Source: Brachybacterium sp. YJGR34
GTDB lineage: Bacteria; Actinomycetota; Actinomycetes; Actinomycetales; Dermabacteraceae
DNA length: 64,000 nt
NCBI RefSeq assembly: GCF_003347015.1
Contig: NZ_PNFB01000016.1
Location: forward strand, 1 to 64,000
Direction of reading: 5' to 3'
Below the pieces are notes generated by a model. It was not told the origin of the DNA and made no database searches. It worked only from the letters and a program-made list of their open reading frames with translations. The position numbers and the translations under genes are program-made. Below are positions 1-7,583 of this stretch, piece by piece (within the stretch, counting starts at the first letter, position 1; the number at the start of each line of letters is the position of its first letter).

Positions 1-170
1 GGGACGTCGAGGGCCTCGACGTCCCCGCCGGCGCCGATATCGTCACCACCTCTCCGGCCGCCGCCGTCGAGGGCTCGGCGCATCCGGAGCTCGGCCGGGA
101 GTTCGTGGATCTGCTGGCCGGCGAGGAGGGCCGGCAGGTCCTTCGCGAGCACGGGTTCGGCCGCCCATGA
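1..170 (+). CDS. modA: Molybdate ABC transporter substrate-binding protein ModA, C-terminal end (partial)
   Basis: Only the last 55 codons are inside the window, read in the frame that starts at base 3 and stops at TGA 168-170. The tail reads like the end of a periplasmic-type binding protein: a hydrophobic strand (ADIVTT), then a helix ending [13 protein letters not shown]. That ending, with a Val-Leu before a Gly-Phe, is characteristic of ModA-like proteins. In Gram-positives ModA is a lipoprotein that captures molybdate (or tungstate) and delivers it to ModB. The stop codon overlaps the ATG of modB (ATGA), so the genes are translationally coupled. Assignment rests mainly on the modBC context; the lipobox lies outside the window. 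Confidence 0.75.
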   Translation, partial: DVEGLDVPAGADIVTTSPAAAVEGSAHPELGREFVDLLAGEEGRQVLREHGFGRP

Positions 171-937
171 GATCCCTCCCCCGCTGGGTGCTGCTCCCGG
201 CGCTGCTGGGCCTGCTGCTGGTGGTGCTGCCGCTGGTCTCGATGGCCGCGCGCGTGCACTGGGGCGACATCGGGGAGCTGCTCACCAGCGAGTCCTCGCT
301 CGCGGCCCTGCGGCTGAGCCTGCAGACCTCCGCGCTGAGCGCCGCGCTGTGCGTCCTGCTGGGAGTGCCGCTGGCCGTGCTGCTGGCCCGCTGCGAGCTC
401 CCCGGGATCGCCCTGCTGCGCGCCCTGGTCCTGATCCCGCTGGTGCTGCCGCCGGTGGTGGGCGGCATCGCGCTGCTGTACACCTTCGGCCGCCAGGGCC
501 TGCTGGGCCGGCACCTCGAGCTGCTGGGGATCCAGATCGCCTTCTCCACCACGGCCGTGGTCATCGCACAGACCTTCGTCGCCCTGCCGTTCCTGGTGAT
601 CAGCCTCGAGGGAGCGCTGCGCACCGCCGGCACCCGCTACGAGCAGGCCGCCGCCTCGCTCGGCGCGCGCCCCACCCGGGTGCTGCTGCAGGTGACGCTG
701 CCGCTGGTGCTGCCCGCGCTGGCCTCCGGCACCGTCCTGGCCTTCGCGCGGGCGCTCGGCGAGTTCGGGGCCACCATCACCTTCGCCGGCAGCCTGCAGG
801 GCACCACCCGCACCCTGCCGCTGGAGATCTACCTGCAGCGCGAGACCGACCCGGAGGCCGCCGTGGCCCTCTCCTTCCTGCTGATGGTGGTCGCGGTCGC
901 GGTGATCGCCCTGACCCGGCGCAGGCCGACCGCATGA
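167..937 (+). CDS. modB: Molybdate ABC transporter permease ModB
   Basis: This 256-residue integral membrane protein has about five or six hydrophobic segments, starting with residues 6-28. It carries the permease EAA-type loop near residues 157-185 ([21 protein letters not shown]), the surface that docks on the ATPase, and the family-typical [14 protein letters not shown] stretch near 192-207. It forms the channel for molybdate across the cytoplasmic membrane. Length and motifs fit the ModB/CysT-W permease family well. The start overlaps the modA stop and the stop overlaps the modC start (ATGA at 934-937), so modABC is one tightly coupled operon. Tungstate or sulfate specificity cannot be excluded from sequence alone. 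Confidence 0.9.
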   Translation: MRSLPRWVLLPALLGLLLVVLPLVSMAARVHWGDIGELLTSESSLAALRLSLQTSALSAALCVLLGVPLAVLLARCELPGIALLRALVLIPLVLPPVVGGIALLYTFGRQGLLGRHLELLGIQIAFSTTAVVIAQTFVALPFLVISLEGALRTAGTRYEQAAASLGARPTRVLLQVTLPLVLPALASGTVLAFARALGEFGATITFAGSLQGTTRTLPLEIYLQRETDPEAAVALSFLLMVVAVAVIALTRRRPTA

Positions 938-1998
938 GCCTGACGATGCACGCCACCGTTCCCGAGCGCGGCCTCGACGTCGCCCTCGAGGTCGCCGAGG
1001 GGCAGACCCTGAGCCTGGTGGGCCCCAACGGCGCCGGCAAGTCCACGATCCTCGATCTCATCGCAGGGACACTGCGGCCGGCCACCGGCAGGATCGCCCT
1101 CGATGCGCAGGTGCTCACCGAGGGGCGCACGCTCGTGCCGCCCCACGCACGATCCATCACCACCCTCAGCCAGGATCCGGCGCTGTTCCCCCACCTCACG
1201 GCGGCCGGGAACATCGGCTTCGCCCTCCGCTCCCGCGGCGTGCCGCGCCGACGTGCCCGGCTCGAGACGCGGCGCCGGCTCGCGGAGGCGGGCCTGGAGC
1301 AGCTCGCCGACCGTCGGCCCGCGCAGCTCTCCGGCGGCCAGGCGCAGCGGGTGGCGATCGCCCGCGCCCTCGCCGCGAGCCCGCGCCTGCTGCTGCTGGA
1401 CGAGCCGATGGCGGCGCTGGACATCGACGTCGCTCCCGCGCTGCGCGAGCTGCTGCGCCGCGTCCTCGCCGAGCGCACCGCGATCGTGGTCAGCCACGAC
1501 GCCCTGGACGCGGTGACCCTGGCCGACCGGATCGCGGTGCTCGAGGAGGGCCGGATCATCGAGTCCGGGCCGACGGCCGAGGTGCTCGCCCGGCCGCGCA
1601 CCGCCTTCGCGGCGCGCTTCGCCGGGCTGAACCTGCTGCACGGCAGCTGGGACGGGGATGGAGTGCGCCTGCCGGGAGGCGAGCTGGTCCCGGCGACGCC
1701 CTGGCAGCCCGTGCGTCCCGGCACGCCCATGTCCCTGGCACTGCGCCCGTCGGCCGTCGCCGTCGCCGGCTCCCTCCCCGGCCCCGCGGCCGACGGTCCC
1801 AGGCCCGGCCCCGGCCGACCCACGATGCGCCGTCGCATCCGCTCCCTGGAGCCGCTGGGCGATCTGGTCCGGGTGCGGACCGACGATCTCGCCGCGGACC
1901 TCGAGCCGCAGCGAATCGCCGCGCTCCGGCTCCGGCCCGGCACGGAGATCGACCTCGTGGTCCGTGGACGGGATGCGGTCGCCTACCCGGCGCGCTGA
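934..1998 (+). CDS. modC: Molybdate ABC transporter ATP-binding protein ModC
   Basis: The start at 934 is chosen because it overlaps the modB stop and the protein begins directly with the ATPase fold; a longer open frame upstream is antisense-like noise inside modB. The 354-residue product has Walker [10 protein letters not shown] at residues 30-38, the LSGGQ signature near 132-136, Walker B LLLLDEP near 152-158 and an H-loop histidine in VSHD near 188. A C-terminal region from about residue 220, including roughly 280-350, matches the TOBE/MOP-type regulatory domain that binds oxyanion in ModC. It energises molybdate import by ModB. No molybdate operator can be seen because the operon promoter is outside the window. 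Confidence 0.9.
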   Translation: MSLTMHATVPERGLDVALEVAEGQTLSLVGPNGAGKSTILDLIAGTLRPATGRIALDAQVLTEGRTLVPPHARSITTLSQDPALFPHLTAAGNIGFALRSRGVPRRRARLETRRRLAEAGLEQLADRRPAQLSGGQAQRVAIARALAASPRLLLLDEPMAALDIDVAPALRELLRRVLAERTAIVVSHDALDAVTLADRIAVLEEGRIIESGPTAEVLARPRTAFAARFAGLNLLHGSWDGDGVRLPGGELVPATPWQPVRPGTPMSLALRPSAVAVAGSLPGPAADGPRPGPGRPTMRRRIRSLEPLGDLVRVRTDDLAADLEPQRIAALRLRPGTEIDLVVRGRDAVAYPAR

Positions 1999-2019
1999 GC
2001 CCGGACGCACAATGGGGGG

Positions 2020-2967
2020 ATGAGCGACTCCCCGGGCAGCAGCAGTCTCACCGTCCTCCTCGCCTTCTGCGCGAACCTCCTCATCGCGATCGCCAAGACG
2101 GCGGTCGCCGTGCTCACGGGCTCCGCCTCGATGCTCGCCGAGGCCGTGCACTCCTGGGCGGACACCGGCAACGAGGTGTTCCTGCTGATCGGCGAGCGTC
2201 GGCAGGATCGCGCCCCGGACGCCTCCCACCCGCTGGGCTACGGACGGGTGGGCTACGTGTGGGCGATGTTCGCCGCGATCGGGCTGTTCGCCGTGGGCTC
2301 CGGGGTCTCGGTGTGGCACGGCATCCAGTCCCTCGGCGCCGAGGCGGAGGACGGCACCGGCTACGGCTGGGCCTACGCGGTCCTGGCCATCGCCTTCGTG
2401 CTCGAGGGGACCTCTTTCCTGCAGGCCCTGCGCCAGGCGCGCAGCGGCGCGAAGGTGCGGCGCATCGGTGCCCTGCGCCATGTCAGCACCACCTCGGATC
2501 CGATGCTGCGGGCGGTCTTCGCCGAGGATGCCTGCGCGCTGATCGGCCTGCTCATCGCCGGCGGCGGCCTGGCCCTGCACCAGCTGACCGGGAACCCGGT
2601 GTGGGACGCGATCGGCTCGATCCTCGTGGGCCTGCTGCTGGGCGCGGTCGCTCTCATCCTCATCTCCCGCAATGCCGCCTTCCTCTCCGGGGAGGGAGGC
2701 TCCCCGCGCACCCGCGACCGGCTGCTGCACCTGCTCACGGAGCATCCCGACATCGAGCGCGTGACCCTCCTGCACACGGAGTGGGTGGGCGCCGACCGGC
2801 TGCTCGTGGTCGCCTCCGTCGATGTCACCGGCAATGTGCGCGAGTCCGAGCTGCAGGTGCGCGTCCAGGCGATCGAGGACCAGCTCGAGGAGGAGCCGGT
2901 GGTGGCGCGGGCGCTGCTGACCCTCGCCCGGCCCGGCAGCACCGAGCAGCTGGTCCCGGGGCGATGA
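2020..2967 (+). CDS. Cation diffusion facilitator (CDF) family efflux protein
   Basis: The 315-residue membrane protein begins with a hydrophobic helix at about residues 10-35. It contains the CDF metal-site signatures: HSWADTGNE in the second helix (His and Asp ligands) and a FAEDACALIG segment near 170 corresponding to helix V. A C-terminal cytoplasmic domain of about 100 residues (ERVTLLHTEWVGADRLLV) follows. CDF proteins exchange Zn2+, Fe2+, Mn2+ or other divalent cations for protons; which metal is used here is not readable. A CACAAT element (2008-2013) sits six bases before the ATG, with a run of six G between, so either leaderless or SD-led initiation is possible. The TGA overlaps the next ATG. 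Confidence 0.85.
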   Translation: MSDSPGSSSLTVLLAFCANLLIAIAKTAVAVLTGSASMLAEAVHSWADTGNEVFLLIGERRQDRAPDASHPLGYGRVGYVWAMFAAIGLFAVGSGVSVWHGIQSLGAEAEDGTGYGWAYAVLAIAFVLEGTSFLQALRQARSGAKVRRIGALRHVSTTSDPMLRAVFAEDACALIGLLIAGGGLALHQLTGNPVWDAIGSILVGLLLGAVALILISRNAAFLSGEGGSPRTRDRLLHLLTEHPDIERVTLLHTEWVGADRLLVVASVDVTGNVRESELQVRVQAIEDQLEEEPVVARALLTLARPGSTEQLVPGR

Positions 2968-3614
2968 GCGGCCAGGCGCCCGCCGACGACGCGTCCCCTG
3001 CCCCCCAGGGCACCTCGCCGGGGGCGGTCGACCTGCGGGCCCTGCACGCGGAGCTGCGGCATCGCCACGGCCCGCAGGGCTGGTGGTGGCCGGGCGAGGA
3101 GCCCTTCGAGATCGCCGTGGGCGCGGTGCTCGTCCAGCGCAGCCGCTGGGAGCAGGCGGCCGCCTCGCTGGCCGCTCTGCGCGGACAGGGGCTGCTCGCC
3201 CCGGCGCCGCTCGCCCGCGCCGAGGAGGCCCGGGTGCGGGAGCTCGTGCGCCCCTCCGGCCTGCCCACCCTCCGACCGCGCCGTGTGCTCGCCCTCGCGC
3301 GGTGGTGGACACGCCGCGCCGAGGAGGTTTCCGTCCTGGACGACGGGGCGCTGCGCGCCGAGCTGCTGGCGGTCGAGGGGATCGGCGAGGAGACGGCCGA
3401 CGCGATCGGCCTGTACTGCTTCGGCCGGCCCGCCTTCGTGTGCGACGAGTACGCACGCCGGCTGCTGCGGGCGCGGGGTGCCGTGGTGCCCGGCTCCTAC
3501 CGGGCCTTCCGGCGCGAGATCGCGCCGGCGCTCGACCGGGCACGGCTCGAGGTCGCCGAGCTCGCGGAGCTCCACGGCCTGATCGTCGAGGAGGGGAAGC
3601 TCAGAGCGCGCTGA
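2964..3614 (+). CDS. HhH-GPD family DNA glycosylase, endonuclease III-related, without Fe-S cluster
   Basis: The start overlaps the CDF stop (ATGA), giving 216 residues. A helix-hairpin-helix VEGIGEETADAIG lies near residues 135-147 and the conserved Asp of the GPD loop is in VCDEYARR near 161. The lysine of bifunctional endonuclease III (GVGRKTA) is replaced by glutamate (GIGEETA), and no C-terminal four-cysteine Fe-S loop is present. This points to a monofunctional or MagIII-like base-excision glycosylase rather than true Nth. Substrate is unknown; alkylated purines are a reasonable inference from relatives. Its last 14 bases overlap the 3' end of the convergent hydrolase gene. Confidence 0.75.
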   Translation: MSGQAPADDASPAPQGTSPGAVDLRALHAELRHRHGPQGWWWPGEEPFEIAVGAVLVQRSRWEQAAASLAALRGQGLLAPAPLARAEEARVRELVRPSGLPTLRPRRVLALARWWTRRAEEVSVLDDGALRAELLAVEGIGEETADAIGLYCFGRPAFVCDEYARRLLRARGAVVPGSYRAFRREIAPALDRARLEVAELAELHGLIVEEGKLRAR

Positions 3615-4437
3615 GCAGCTCCCGCACCGCGGCGTCGAAGGACTCGGGCCGCTCGAGGTTCGGGTAGTGGGCGGCGCCCGGGATCTCGACGTAACGCCCG
3701 GACCCGCCCACGGAGTCCGCGAGGCGCCGGCCCATCGACCGATGGTCCTCGCTCTCCTGGTCGCCCCCGATCGCGAGCACGGGCACCCGGATCGTGCCCA
3801 GCCGTTCCCAGGTCTGCGTGACCGGGGTCGGCGGGTGCGGCGGCAGCGGGAGGCCGTCGGGTCCGACGCGGAGGTGCTGGTGGACGGTGTCGCGGGCCAT
3901 GGTGCCGATGAGGTCCCAGACGGCGGGGTCGACCTCGTCCCGGGTGCGGTGAGGGCCGGTGGTGAAGCGCTGCAGCACCTCGACCCAGGCCTCGAGGTCG
4001 GAGCCCTGCTCGGCCGCGCGCCAGTCGGCGAAGGCCTGCAGCACCCACGGGTCGGTGAACTGCGGCTCGCTGGTCCCGGTGCCGCCCACCACGAGGGCGG
4101 TGACGCGGTCGGGATGCTCGAGGGCGACGTCCACGGCCGTGCCGCCGCCCATGGAGATGCCCGCGAGCACGGCGCGCTCGATGCCCAGTGCGTCCAGGAG
4201 CGCGACCACGTCATCGGCCAGGCGGTAGGGCCCTTCGGCATCAGAGGATCCGCCGTGGCCGCGCGCGTCCGGGGCGAGGACGCGGTGCTCGGGGAAGGCG
4301 GCGAGCTGCGGGTGCCACATGCGCCTGTCCACGGCACCGCCGTGGAGGAACAGGACGGGGAGGGCATCGGCCGGGCCGGTCTCGACGTAGGCGATGCGCT
4401 GATCGGGAAGGTCGAGGGTCTGGGTGGAGAGCATCAT
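3601..4437 (-). CDS. Alpha/beta hydrolase fold protein
   Basis: The 278-residue protein has the canonical alpha/beta-hydrolase landmarks: an oxyanion-hole HGG at residues 32-34, the nucleophile elbow GISMGG with Ser95, and a C-terminal GAAHYPNLERPESF supplying the catalytic His near 256. It most resembles lactonase/haloperoxidase-type soluble hydrolases; the substrate is unknown. Two adjacent ATG codons (4435-4437 and 4432-4434) could serve as start. The first overlaps a palindromic operator shared with the divergent marR, so the gene is probably repressed by that MarR protein, whose ligand may be the hydrolase substrate (inference). Confidence 0.8.
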   Translation of the reverse strand: MMLSTQTLDLPDQRIAYVETGPADALPVLFLHGGAVDRRMWHPQLAAFPEHRVLAPDARGHGGSSDAEGPYRLADDVVALLDALGIERAVLAGISMGGGTAVDVALEHPDRVTALVVGGTGTSEPQFTDPWVLQAFADWRAAEQGSDLEAWVEVLQRFTTGPHRTRDEVDPAVWDLIGTMARDTVHQHLRVGPDGLPLPPHPPTPVTQTWERLGTIRVPVLAIGGDQESEDHRSMGRRLADSVGGSGRYVEIPGAAHYPNLERPESFDAAVRELLSAL

Positions 4438-4454
4438 GACAACCAGGGTGTCAT
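4436..4454. promoter_or_regulatory. Candidate MarR operator 1
   Basis: ATGACA-N7-TGTCAT, a 19-bp inverted repeat with inner CC/GG also symmetric. It lies over the start codon of the divergent hydrolase gene. A second copy with the same 6-bp arms is centred 31 bp away, close to three helical turns, so both would face the same side of the DNA. Confidence 0.65.
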
Positions 4455-4466
4455 GCCGCCGGACAG

Positions 4467-4485
4467 ATGACAACCGTGGTGTCAT
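4467..4485. promoter_or_regulatory. Candidate MarR operator 2
   Basis: Second ATGACA-N7-TGTCAT palindrome (ATGACAACCGTGGTGTCAT), covering the spacer and the start of the -10 element (CATACT, 4483-4488) of marR. Occupancy would block marR transcription, fitting autorepression. Confidence 0.65.
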
Positions 4486-4488
4486 ACT
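4483..4488 (+). promoter_or_regulatory. -10 element of marR, leaderless type
   Basis: CATACT ends six bases before the marR ATG at 4495, so transcription would begin at or next to the start codon. The element overlaps operator 2. A -35 at the expected place (4460-4465, CGGACA) is weak. Confidence 0.55.
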
Positions 4489-4494
4489 GGACCG

Positions 4495-4968
4495 ATGAGC
4501 ACTCCGCTGGATCCGGACTCCCTCGCCGACCGCCTCGCCGAGGTGTACGTCGCCCTCGGCCCGGTCTACCGCCGGGTGGCGCGCATCGTCGAGAAGGACG
4601 AGGAGCTCAGCGGCCTCTCCGTGGGCGTGCGCAATGTGCTGGACCAGCTGCGCCGCGACGGCGAGCGCACCGTGCCCCAGCTCGCCCGCGCCCAGGAGCT
4701 GAGCCGGCAGTTCGTCCAGCGCATGGTCCATGACGCCCGGAGCGAGGGCTGGGTCGAGCTGACCGACAATCCCGCGCACCGCCGCTCCTCCCTGGTGCGG
4801 CTCACCCCGGCCGGCGCCGCGGCGATCGATGCGGTCACCTCGCGGGAGCACGCGCTGCTGGGACGAGTGGGCGGCGACCTCACCGCCGAGGAGCTCGGCG
4901 CGACCCTGCGGGTCCTGCACCACATGGATCACGCGCTGGTCGAGATCGAGCAGGAGCGCACCCCATGA
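4495..4968 (+). CDS. MarR family transcriptional regulator
   Basis: The 157-residue protein has the MarR winged helix: a helix-turn-helix in RTVPQLARAQELSRQFVQRMV (about residues 60-80) and a wing ending VELTDNPAHRRSSLVRLTPAG (about 90-110), flanked by dimerisation helices. MarR proteins are dimeric repressors released by small phenolic or xenobiotic ligands. The two 19-bp palindromes between it and the divergent hydrolase are the likely binding sites, making it an autorepressor and a regulator of that hydrolase. The stop overlaps the start of the GyrI-like gene by ATGA, so these two are co-transcribed. Confidence 0.88.
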   Translation: MSTPLDPDSLADRLAEVYVALGPVYRRVARIVEKDEELSGLSVGVRNVLDQLRRDGERTVPQLARAQELSRQFVQRMVHDARSEGWVELTDNPAHRRSSLVRLTPAGAAAIDAVTSREHALLGRVGGDLTAEELGATLRVLHHMDHALVEIEQERTP

Positions 4969-5585
4969 GCGACCGGCCGTTCGACGCGAAGCGGGACCTG
5001 GACCACTACCGCGCCCGACGCGGCACCTTCCGGTTCCTCGACATCCCGCTCCAGCACTACCTGATGGTCGACGGCGCCGGGGATCCCAACGCCTCCCCCG
5101 CCTACCAGGCGGCGCTCGCGGCGCTCTACCCGCTCGCCTATCGCCTGAAGTTCCTCAGCGCACGGGAGCTGGGGCAGAACTACGTGGTCCCGCCGCTGGA
5201 GGGCCTGTGGTGGGCGGAGGACATGGCCGCCTTCACCACCGCCCGGGACAAGAGCCGCTGGCAGTGGCGACTGATGATCATGACCCCGGAGTGGATCCGG
5301 GCCGAGCACGTCGAGGCGGCCCGCACCGCGACGGGCACGCGGGCCGAGGGATCAGCGGGTGGACCACCGGTGCGCTGGGAGCCCCTCACGGAAGGGCTCT
5401 GCGTGCAGACCCTGCACGTGGGCCCCTACGACGCGGAGGGCCCCGTGCTCGAGAGGATGCACCACGAGGTGATCCCCGAGGCGGGTCGCACGAGGCGCGG
5501 GACGCACCACGAGATCTACCTCGGGGATCCGCGGCGCAGCGCCCCCGAGCGCCTGCGCACGATCCTGCGCCAACCGGTCGGCTGA
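4965..5585 (+). CDS. GyrI-like small-molecule-binding domain protein
   Basis: A 206-residue stand-alone GyrI-like protein. It begins FDAKRDLDHYRARRGTFRFLDIPLQHYLMVDGAGDP, typical of this branch, and includes the aromatic EGLWWAED segment near residue 82. The C-terminal part (GLCVQTLHVGPYDAEGP, about 140-160) matches the second half of the SHS2-type fold that binds hydrophobic ligands in GyrI and BmrR-type proteins. Coupling to marR by a 4-bp overlap suggests a role in binding or hydrolysing the compound that marR senses; this is inference. No catalytic activity can be read from the sequence. Confidence 0.75.
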   Translation: MSDRPFDAKRDLDHYRARRGTFRFLDIPLQHYLMVDGAGDPNASPAYQAALAALYPLAYRLKFLSARELGQNYVVPPLEGLWWAEDMAAFTTARDKSRWQWRLMIMTPEWIRAEHVEAARTATGTRAEGSAGGPPVRWEPLTEGLCVQTLHVGPYDAEGPVLERMHHEVIPEAGRTRRGTHHEIYLGDPRRSAPERLRTILRQPVG

Positions 5586-5622
5586 GCGCCGCCCGCGCAG
5601 GAGGCGCCCCGCCGCGCGCCGG

Positions 5623-6822
5623 TCAGACGAGGACGTCTCCCGCGCGGGCCACGACGCGACCCCCGGCCAGCACGAGCTCCCGGCGCGGGGCGCGCACGAT
5701 CGCGTCGGGGACGTTCTCCGCCTCGAGCAGGACCACATCGGCGCGCGCACCAGGCACGAGATCATGGACCTCGCGATGCACGTACGGCGCGGCGGCGCTC
5801 GTGGCCAGGCGCGCCACCTGCGCGAAGTCCTCGTCGTAGCGCACTCCGTGCAGGCGCGCGAAGTCCAGCGCGACCCGCAGCAGGTCGCCGTCGCCATAGG
5901 GGGACCAGAGGTCGCGCACGCCGTCGGTCCCCAGGCCGATGCCCACGCCGCCCTCGCGCATCGCGACCCAGGGCAGCGGCGCGGAGCGGATCGGCGCGAC
6001 GGTGGACCAGGAGATGCCCAGCTCCGCGAAGTCCTCGAGCAGAGCCTGCTGGCGGCCGGGCGGGAGCTGGCCGAGCGCGAAGCCGTGGGCGATGTTGACC
6101 TTGCCGATCAGGCCCGCCCGACGGGTGCGGTCCACGATCAGGTCGTACTCGAAGGCGCCCAGGTCACCACCGGCATGGAGGTGGATGTCGATCCCGCAGC
6201 CATGGCGCGCGGCGATGTCGAACAGGCCGTCGAGCTGGGCGACGGGGTCCCGGTCGATGAGGCACGGGTCGAGTCCGCCGATGCTCTCCGCCCCCTCGCG
6301 GGCCGCACGGTCCAGCAGGTCCAGGACGCCCTCGCGCCGGATCACGCCGTCCTGGGGGAACGCGACGACCTCGACCTCGACGGCGTCGCCGAGCGCGGCG
6401 GATGCCTCACGGAGCACGGCGATGCCGTCCAGCCCCACCCCCAGGTCCACGTCGACGTGGCTGCGCACGGCGGTGGTGCCGTGGCGGAGGAACTCCCGCA
6501 GCACGCGCTCGGTCGATGCGGTGCTCGGGATGCCCAGCGCTCCGCGCTCGGCCCGCTCATGGGCGATGCGTCCCTGGGTGGTGGCCTCGCCGCCGTAGGA
6601 CACCCATGGCGCGCCCCACCAGGACTTGTCCGCGTGGGCATGGGCGTTCACCAGGCCCGGCAGGGCGAGCAGACCCCGGCCGTCGATCACCTCGGCGCCC
6701 TCGGGGCGTCCGGAGCCGGCAGGGAGGACGGCGGCGATCGCCTCCCCCTCGATGACGAGGTCGGCGGAGTCGAGCCCCCAGGGGCGGACGGAGGCGAGGA
6801 TCGTGGTTCTCGAGACAGTCAT
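5623..6822 (-). CDS. Amidohydrolase family protein, cytosine deaminase-like
   Basis: The 399-residue protein has the cytosine-deaminase branch motifs of the amidohydrolase superfamily: the metal-binding HAHADK at residues 61-66, HLHAGGD near 217, AHGFALG near 248 and GTDGVRD near 305. N- and C-terminal beta segments form the usual accessory sandwich (ARADVVLLEAENVPDAIV). The enzyme probably hydrolyses a cyclic amide or deaminates a heterocycle in the cytoplasm using one divalent metal. The substrate is unknown and CodA itself is not claimed. The gene lies 33 bp downstream of a GntR gene on the same strand, with a regulator-type palindrome in the gap. Confidence 0.82.
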   Translation of the reverse strand: MTVSRTTILASVRPWGLDSADLVIEGEAIAAVLPAGSGRPEGAEVIDGRGLLALPGLVNAHAHADKSWWGAPWVSYGGEATTQGRIAHERAERGALGIPSTASTERVLREFLRHGTTAVRSHVDVDLGVGLDGIAVLREASAALGDAVEVEVVAFPQDGVIRREGVLDLLDRAAREGAESIGGLDPCLIDRDPVAQLDGLFDIAARHGCGIDIHLHAGGDLGAFEYDLIVDRTRRAGLIGKVNIAHGFALGQLPPGRQQALLEDFAELGISWSTVAPIRSAPLPWVAMREGGVGIGLGTDGVRDLWSPYGDGDLLRVALDFARLHGVRYDEDFAQVARLATSAAAPYVHREVHDLVPGARADVVLLEAENVPDAIVRAPRRELVLAGGRVVARAGDVLV

Positions 6823-6831
6823 GGGACGCGA

Positions 6832-6841
6832 TGGTATACCA
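6832..6841. promoter_or_regulatory. Candidate GntR (FCD-type) operator
   Basis: TGGTATACCA, a perfect 10-bp palindrome in the gap between the GntR gene and the amidohydrolase. FCD-type GntR proteins such as NanR and FadR bind TGGTATA- or TGGTCnGACCA-like sites. A -10-like TACCAT overlaps it on the minus strand eight bases before the amidohydrolase ATG, so binding would repress that start. Confidence 0.55.
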
Positions 6842-6855
6842 AATGGTGTGCCGGG

Positions 6856-7515
6856 TCAGTCCGGCGCCGCGACGGGGGCCTCCTCGCGCTCCCGCGCGAG
6901 GGCCTCGCTCGTGGACAGGTGCTCGGCGACCAGGCGCTGCGCCTCCTCGGCGTCCTGGGCGGCGATCGCCGCGCAGAGGCGTTCGTGATCCCGGGCGATC
7001 GCGAGCAGGTCGTCGTGCTGGGAGAGGAACCAGCGCATTCTGCTGCCCAGCATCCGACCGATCTCCGAGAGCACCCCGTTGTCCGCGAGCTCGAGGACGA
7101 CCTCGTGGAAGTCGGCCCCCGCCCGGCGGGCGGCGACCGCGTCCCCGCGCCGCGCGGCCTCCAGCTCCGCGGAGAGCACCCCACGCAGCCGGTCGAGCCC
7201 CTCGGGGGTGCGCCGACGGGCGGCCAGGGCGAAGGCGGTGGTCTCGAGGGCCTCCCGGGCCTCGGCCACGTCCTGCGCCTCCCGTGCGGTGAACTCGTGC
7301 ACCACCGCCCAGGTGCGCGGTCGGAGGGTGACCAGCCCTTCGCCGGCGAGCTCCTTGAGGGCGTCGCGCACCGGGACCCGGCTGACGCCGAGCTCCTCGG
7401 CGAGCTCGCGCTCGACCAGCCGGCCGCCCGGGGCACGCACCCCGTCGAGGATCTCGTCGCGCAGGCGCGCGGTGATGCGTGCCGCCTCGGGCACATGATC
7501 GGCAGGTTCGCTCAT
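6856..7515 (-). CDS. GntR family transcriptional regulator, FadR/FCD subfamily
   Basis: The 219-residue protein starts with a GntR winged helix (RLVERELAEELGVSRVPVRDALKELAGEGLVTLRP is the diagnostic region, about residues 33-65). An all-helical FCD effector domain follows, with metal-ligand-like D/H positions (DFHEVVLELADN about 125-137, HDDLLAIARDHERL about 165-180). Such regulators sense carboxylic acids or similar metabolites. It probably controls the amidohydrolase directly downstream through the palindrome at 6832-6841. Initiation at ATG 7513-7515 is supported by a GAGGAT -10-like element six bases upstream. Confidence 0.87.
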   Translation of the reverse strand: MSEPADHVPEAARITARLRDEILDGVRAPGGRLVERELAEELGVSRVPVRDALKELAGEGLVTLRPRTWAVVHEFTAREAQDVAEAREALETTAFALAARRRTPEGLDRLRGVLSAELEAARRGDAVAARRAGADFHEVVLELADNGVLSEIGRMLGSRMRWFLSQHDDLLAIARDHERLCAAIAAQDAEEAQRLVAEHLSTSEALAREREEAPVAAPD

Positions 7516-7521
7516 GCCCTC

Positions 7522-7531
7522 ATCCTCCCAG
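7522..7531 (-). promoter_or_regulatory. Leaderless promoter -10 of gntR; left arm of an inverted repeat
   Basis: On the minus strand this reads CTGGGAGGAT; the GAGGAT hexamer (7522-7527) ends six bases before the gntR ATG. A perfect inverted copy of the 10-mer lies at 7567-7576 for the divergent gene, so the two promoters are mirror images 35 bp apart. Confidence 0.5.
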
Positions 7532-7566
7532 GGCGAGGCCGCGCCGGAACCGCGCCCGGTGGGCGT

Positions 7567-7576
7567 CTGGGAGGAT
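7567..7576 (+). promoter_or_regulatory. Leaderless promoter -10 of the flavin oxidoreductase gene; right arm of the repeat
   Basis: CTGGGAGGAT, mirror copy of 7522-7531. GAGGAT (7571-7576) ends seven bases before ATG 7584. Confidence 0.5.
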
Positions 7577-7583
7577 CGAGGGC

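Noticed and set aside
829..3543. Long open minus-strand frame (about 900 codons) antisense to modBC, CDF and the glycosylase
   Set aside because: It is rich in Arg, Pro and Ala with no recognisable motif and lies opposite well-supported genes. Such frames are expected where codon third positions are nearly all G or C.
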